Shown here piece by piece: positions 21,425 through 23,819 of a DNA stretch of 23,819 nucleotides. How positions within the stretch are numbered: position 1 is the stretch's first letter; each line of letters starts with the position of its first letter. The position numbers were made by a program, and so were the translations under genes. The stretch comes from Smittium mucronatum. Taxonomy: Eukaryota; Kickxellomycota; Harpellomycetes; Harpellales; Legeriomycetaceae. Location: assembly GCA_001953115.1 (NCBI GenBank), contig LSSL01000274.1, forward strand, positions 7,531 to 31,349. The letters are read 5' to 3'. The notes below the pieces were generated by a model that saw nothing but the letters and a program-made list of their open reading frames with translations, did not search any database and had not been told where the DNA came from.

Positions 21425-22329
21425 GAGAGGACTAAGAGATTTTTTTAAAAATGTAAAATATTTAAATTATTTATCATCTAATCCGTCCCCTTAACTTAGA
21501 AAGCCCCATGTCTGCTAGGTTTTGTTATAACTTCAATTTTTTTTATGTTTTGGGTTTTACAAAAAGAAAATAGGAATAGTTTGAAATTTTACAAGGGCTA
21601 ACTATTAATTATTTTATAAATGTTCATTATAGTAGAGTAGGCTTTTTGTTAAAAGGAAATTAAATTTTTAAAAAATACTGACTTAATTTTACATGGGCTA
21701 AAGTAATTTTTATTTTAACTTTTATCGCAACTTGCAAAAAAAAATTAAATATTCAGTAGGTTTATATAAAATATTAATTAATTAATTAGTAATTAATTAA
21801 TGATTTTTACACCTGGAATAGGGTTCTAAAAACAATCACATGCTTTTTTTGTGATTTTCTTCATGGGAAATTCAATTTGGTATTTGAATTTCTTGTGTAT
21901 TGATTCTTCAGACTTTTTTATCCTCGAATTTAAAAAAATATTTTATTATTACCTCTGAGTACATTCTAGTTTTCAATAGACCCTATCAGTCAGATTAGCA
22001 TATTTTTTTAACCAGATGCTTTTCTTATAGTTTTTTGGGGAAGCTAAAAGATTATTTATCTCAGATCAGACAATGCTGGCCATAGCTTATTGATAAATAA
22101 CTGAGGGGGTTTTTTCGATATCTCTTTTTCGAAAAAACACAGGAAATATAGACTTGATTTAATTAATGTTTTAGAGAAAACCATATTAATATAGTTTAAA
22201 CCCAAAACAAAAGGCACTTAAAGGGTTTCATATTATTACCATTTGTTTGGGATTCAGGTAGGATTTTTTTACGGGAAATTTATTTCAAATTTAATAAAAA
22301 TTTACATAAAATTTTTTTTAAAAAAATCA
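21425..22329. other. AT-rich spacer between ORF and LINE
   Basis: No supported gene. It includes a run of ATTA/TTAA words at 21773-21801 that is almost its own reverse complement. A somewhat G+C-raised patch at about 21475-21660 and again at 21950-22130 may be residue of older insertions. The end near 22330 is A/T-rich and adjoins the 3' end of the retrotransposon relic, where a poly(A) tail (poly-T on this strand) would sit. Confidence 0.45.
21773..21801. repeat. ATTA tandem / near-palindrome
   Basis: Repeated ATTAATTA words on both sides of a central AGT make a 29-base near-palindrome. It is low-complexity DNA that could extrude a hairpin. Confidence 0.75.
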
Positions 22330-22651
22330 CACAACTCCTTTTTACAGCTCTAGTAGCTCCATACATCGAGGGATTTGGTTCAAAGAGGTCGGTGAATCGT
22401 TAAACTCTGAAGCTTAAGCGTTTGTGGCACTCTGATGCCAATCAGAATTTTGACTGTTTTCAGCACAAATAAAAATTCAGAGTTTTCAGCATTTAGCTGA
22501 TTTAAAATATGTATAAAATCTATCCAAAGGGGCTTTCCAACATCCCCAACCGAGATTCATTTAAATTAAAAAGTTGGTTTTTGATGCCTGAGCTGATCGG
22601 TGCAGATATGAGTCGGATGATCGTTTTGTTTCACTGTCTATCCCATTGATA

Positions 22652-22708
22652 TAAATTTAATAAGATGTGGCCGACAGTTTCAGGAACATCTATTTTTCAG
22701 AAGGGACA
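22652..22708 (-). other. Degenerate zinc knuckle of the LINE protein
   Basis: One frame reads CPF, a TGA where the second Cys of CPFC is expected, then KIDVPETVGHILLN, where the last ligand Cys is replaced by Leu. The C-x2-C ... H-x4-C spacing is typical of the nucleic-acid-binding knuckle that follows the RT in many LINE proteins. It overlaps the end of the preceding open part by a frameshift. Downstream words such as NESRLGMLESPFG continue the C-terminus to about 22330. Confidence 0.65.
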
Positions 22709-23819
22709 ATTTTTTTGAATTTTTCATCTAAAATTTCCATATTTGACAGTCGCTGGACAGTCCGGGGTGTTTCCATTCGCATTTTACCGATTTCCTGGGG
22801 ACCAAGTTTCAGGTCAGGATAAAGCAGCTTATGATTCATCCAGTTTTTTTTCACCAATTTACAGGTCTAAAGTAGAATGATGGATCTTAGACCGATTATT
22901 TTTATTTTTCCTGTCGACTATGGTAATGGTGGTTTAGTCTTTTTAATTTTGAACGCAATTCTTTTATCTATCTTGCATTGCCGATCACCCAGGTGGCAAT
23001 TTTGGTCTTGATAAGAAACTTATTCAGATCGGCTATCCAAGTTTTTAAAGTTGTCCATTTGTGATATGCTCGCTCTCGAGCAGTGCTGGTTTTTAGCTAG
23101 ACATATTTTATCCCCAGATCGGCTCGAACCCGCTCTATGGCAGCAGACTTACCCAAATCGGCAACTATTATAATAGATTTGTCGATTTCAAGTTGGATCT
23201 ATTTGAATCTATATTCATTCAAGCCAAAATTTCGCCTCCGTAACAGCAAATAGGCATCATAACCAAATTTATGAATTTCATCTTTAGGTTACCAGGTACG
23301 TCGCTACGTTTCGATTAGCTAAATGCAGCGTAGAATTTTTTTCTGGACTTTATTTATTGTTTTTGATGGTCCTAGACACGTCTCATTTATAGTTCATAAT
23401 ATACCCCAAATGTGGGTACTAATCAATTTTTGGTATATCTTGTCCTTGTGTTACCATATCGGACGATTGGGGACCGGTGATATTCATTACACCGCACCTG
23501 GATGTATTCACAGTGTTTCCCATGTGTTCGACCAATCAGTAATTTGATTTAATGCTATTTGCATATCGGTCTCAGATTCGGCCAATAGCACGGCATCGTC
23601 GTCAAAGAGCAGACCAGGTATCCTAGAGGTGAGTCCAGGGACATATACACCTTGAATGCCATTGAAAATATCGTTAATGTAAAAATCGAATAGTATTGGT
23701 GAGGCTGGGCAGCCTTGTCGCAGCCCACATAGGTATTCAGTAGGTTTGGAGACATCATTTCCAATACTAACGACTATTTTCGGTGACCTGTACCGGCCCC
23801 ATATAGCGTTGAGTAACTT
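22690..23819 (-). pseudogene. Reverse transcriptase pseudogene (LINE ORF2-like), 5'-truncated by window
   Basis: In life this protein would copy element RNA into DNA at a nicked chromosomal target. A 103-codon frame is open from 23819 to a TGA at 23508-23510. It holds the RQGCPASPILFDFYINDI block (about 23720-23664), the catalytic box LFDDDAVLLA (FDDD at 23595-23606) and ALNQITDWSNTWE. A frameshift near 23512-23520 moves reading to a frame containing NTSRCGVMNITGP and the LGYIMN block (about 23395-23418), with a TAG at 23419-23421. Another shift gives KMKFINLVMMPICCYGGEI, then a frame with IQLEIDKS, SAAIERVRADLGIK, TSTARERAYHKW and KIATWVIGNAR (about 23229-22960). The last open part is 22866-22690 (contains LKLGPQEIGKMRMETPRTVQ). 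The usual A-D-D core reads D-D-D, explicable by one C-to-A change. Several stops are one transition from CAG or TGG codons. Confidence 0.88.

Larger units (their letters stand above)
22330..23819 (-). mobile_element. Decayed non-LTR (LINE-type) retrotransposon, 3' part
   Basis: The minus strand from the window edge to about 22330 carries reverse transcriptase motifs, a thumb/connector region, a zinc-knuckle-like segment and a short C-terminal region, in the order usual for the second ORF of LINEs. G+C is far above background (57% in 23581-23640), as expected of a newer insertion. The reading frame is broken by several frameshifts and stops, so the element is dead. The 5' part (fingers, endonuclease, any first ORF) lies beyond the window. 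There are no LTRs or integrase in view. The clade cannot be fixed from this fragment; a zinc knuckle after the RT occurs in several LINE clades. The 3' end is judged from loss of coding resemblance and return to AT-rich DNA. Confidence 0.88.

Noticed and set aside
23323..23547. 74-codon plus-strand frame at the right end.
   Set aside because: It is the antisense shadow of the LINE reverse transcriptase relic.
23555..23764. 69-codon minus-strand ATG frame.
   Set aside because: It is an out-of-frame shadow of the RT frame, which is open from 23819 to 23510 and carries the motifs.
1..23819. CRISPR arrays, bacterial operons, rRNA genes and telomere repeats.
   Set aside because: I looked for regularly spaced repeats, Shine-Dalgarno-led gene strings, conserved rRNA words and G-rich telomere units and found none.

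Overview
The window is extremely A+T-rich, almost gene-free DNA that looks eukaryotic. Background 60-base lines can hold as few as 4 G or C (3601-3660, counted by hand). There is no operon-like packing, no bacterial promoter or ribosome-binding pattern, no recognisable tRNA or rRNA, and no intact protein-coding gene. The one element I can name is the decayed 3' half of a non-LTR (LINE-type) retrotransposon on the minus strand at the right end. Composition, lack of genes and relic transposons would suit the expanded AT-rich genome of a unicellular parasite (for example a large-genome microsporidian) or the AT-rich spacer of a fungus or insect. Nothing here settles which.

Layout. About 480-1545 (plus) and 14690-15830 (minus) hold two diverged copies of one unclassified repeat of about 1.1 kb, in inverted orientation roughly 13-14 kb apart. 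The right copy keeps a far higher G+C content. Between them lie AT-rich spacer, microsatellites, an imperfect inverted repeat (about 5950-6735) that looks like a foldback or MITE-type element, and several stretches where same-strand reading frames tile with frameshifts and stops (8271-8638 plus, 9861-10154 minus, 10230-10808 plus, 12841-13602 minus). These stretches may be relics of unknown genes, but chance is a serious alternative. At this base composition a rough estimate gives several stop-free runs of 70 codons or more by luck.

Right of the second repeat copy (15831-22329) is more spacer. It contains a G-quadruplex-compatible motif on the minus strand (17167-17191), a long impure TG/TA microsatellite (20613-20740) and small tandem repeats. 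From about 22330 to the window edge is the retrotransposon relic. Reading right to left it carries reverse transcriptase motifs (the RQGCPASP block, the catalytic box altered to FDDD, a W..W block, an LGY block), a thumb/connector region, a degenerate CPFC-type zinc knuckle and a short tail.

No genes work together here. The coherent story is accumulation of mobile elements followed by AT-driven decay. The two repeat copies and the LINE, at different G+C levels, show successive stages of that decay.
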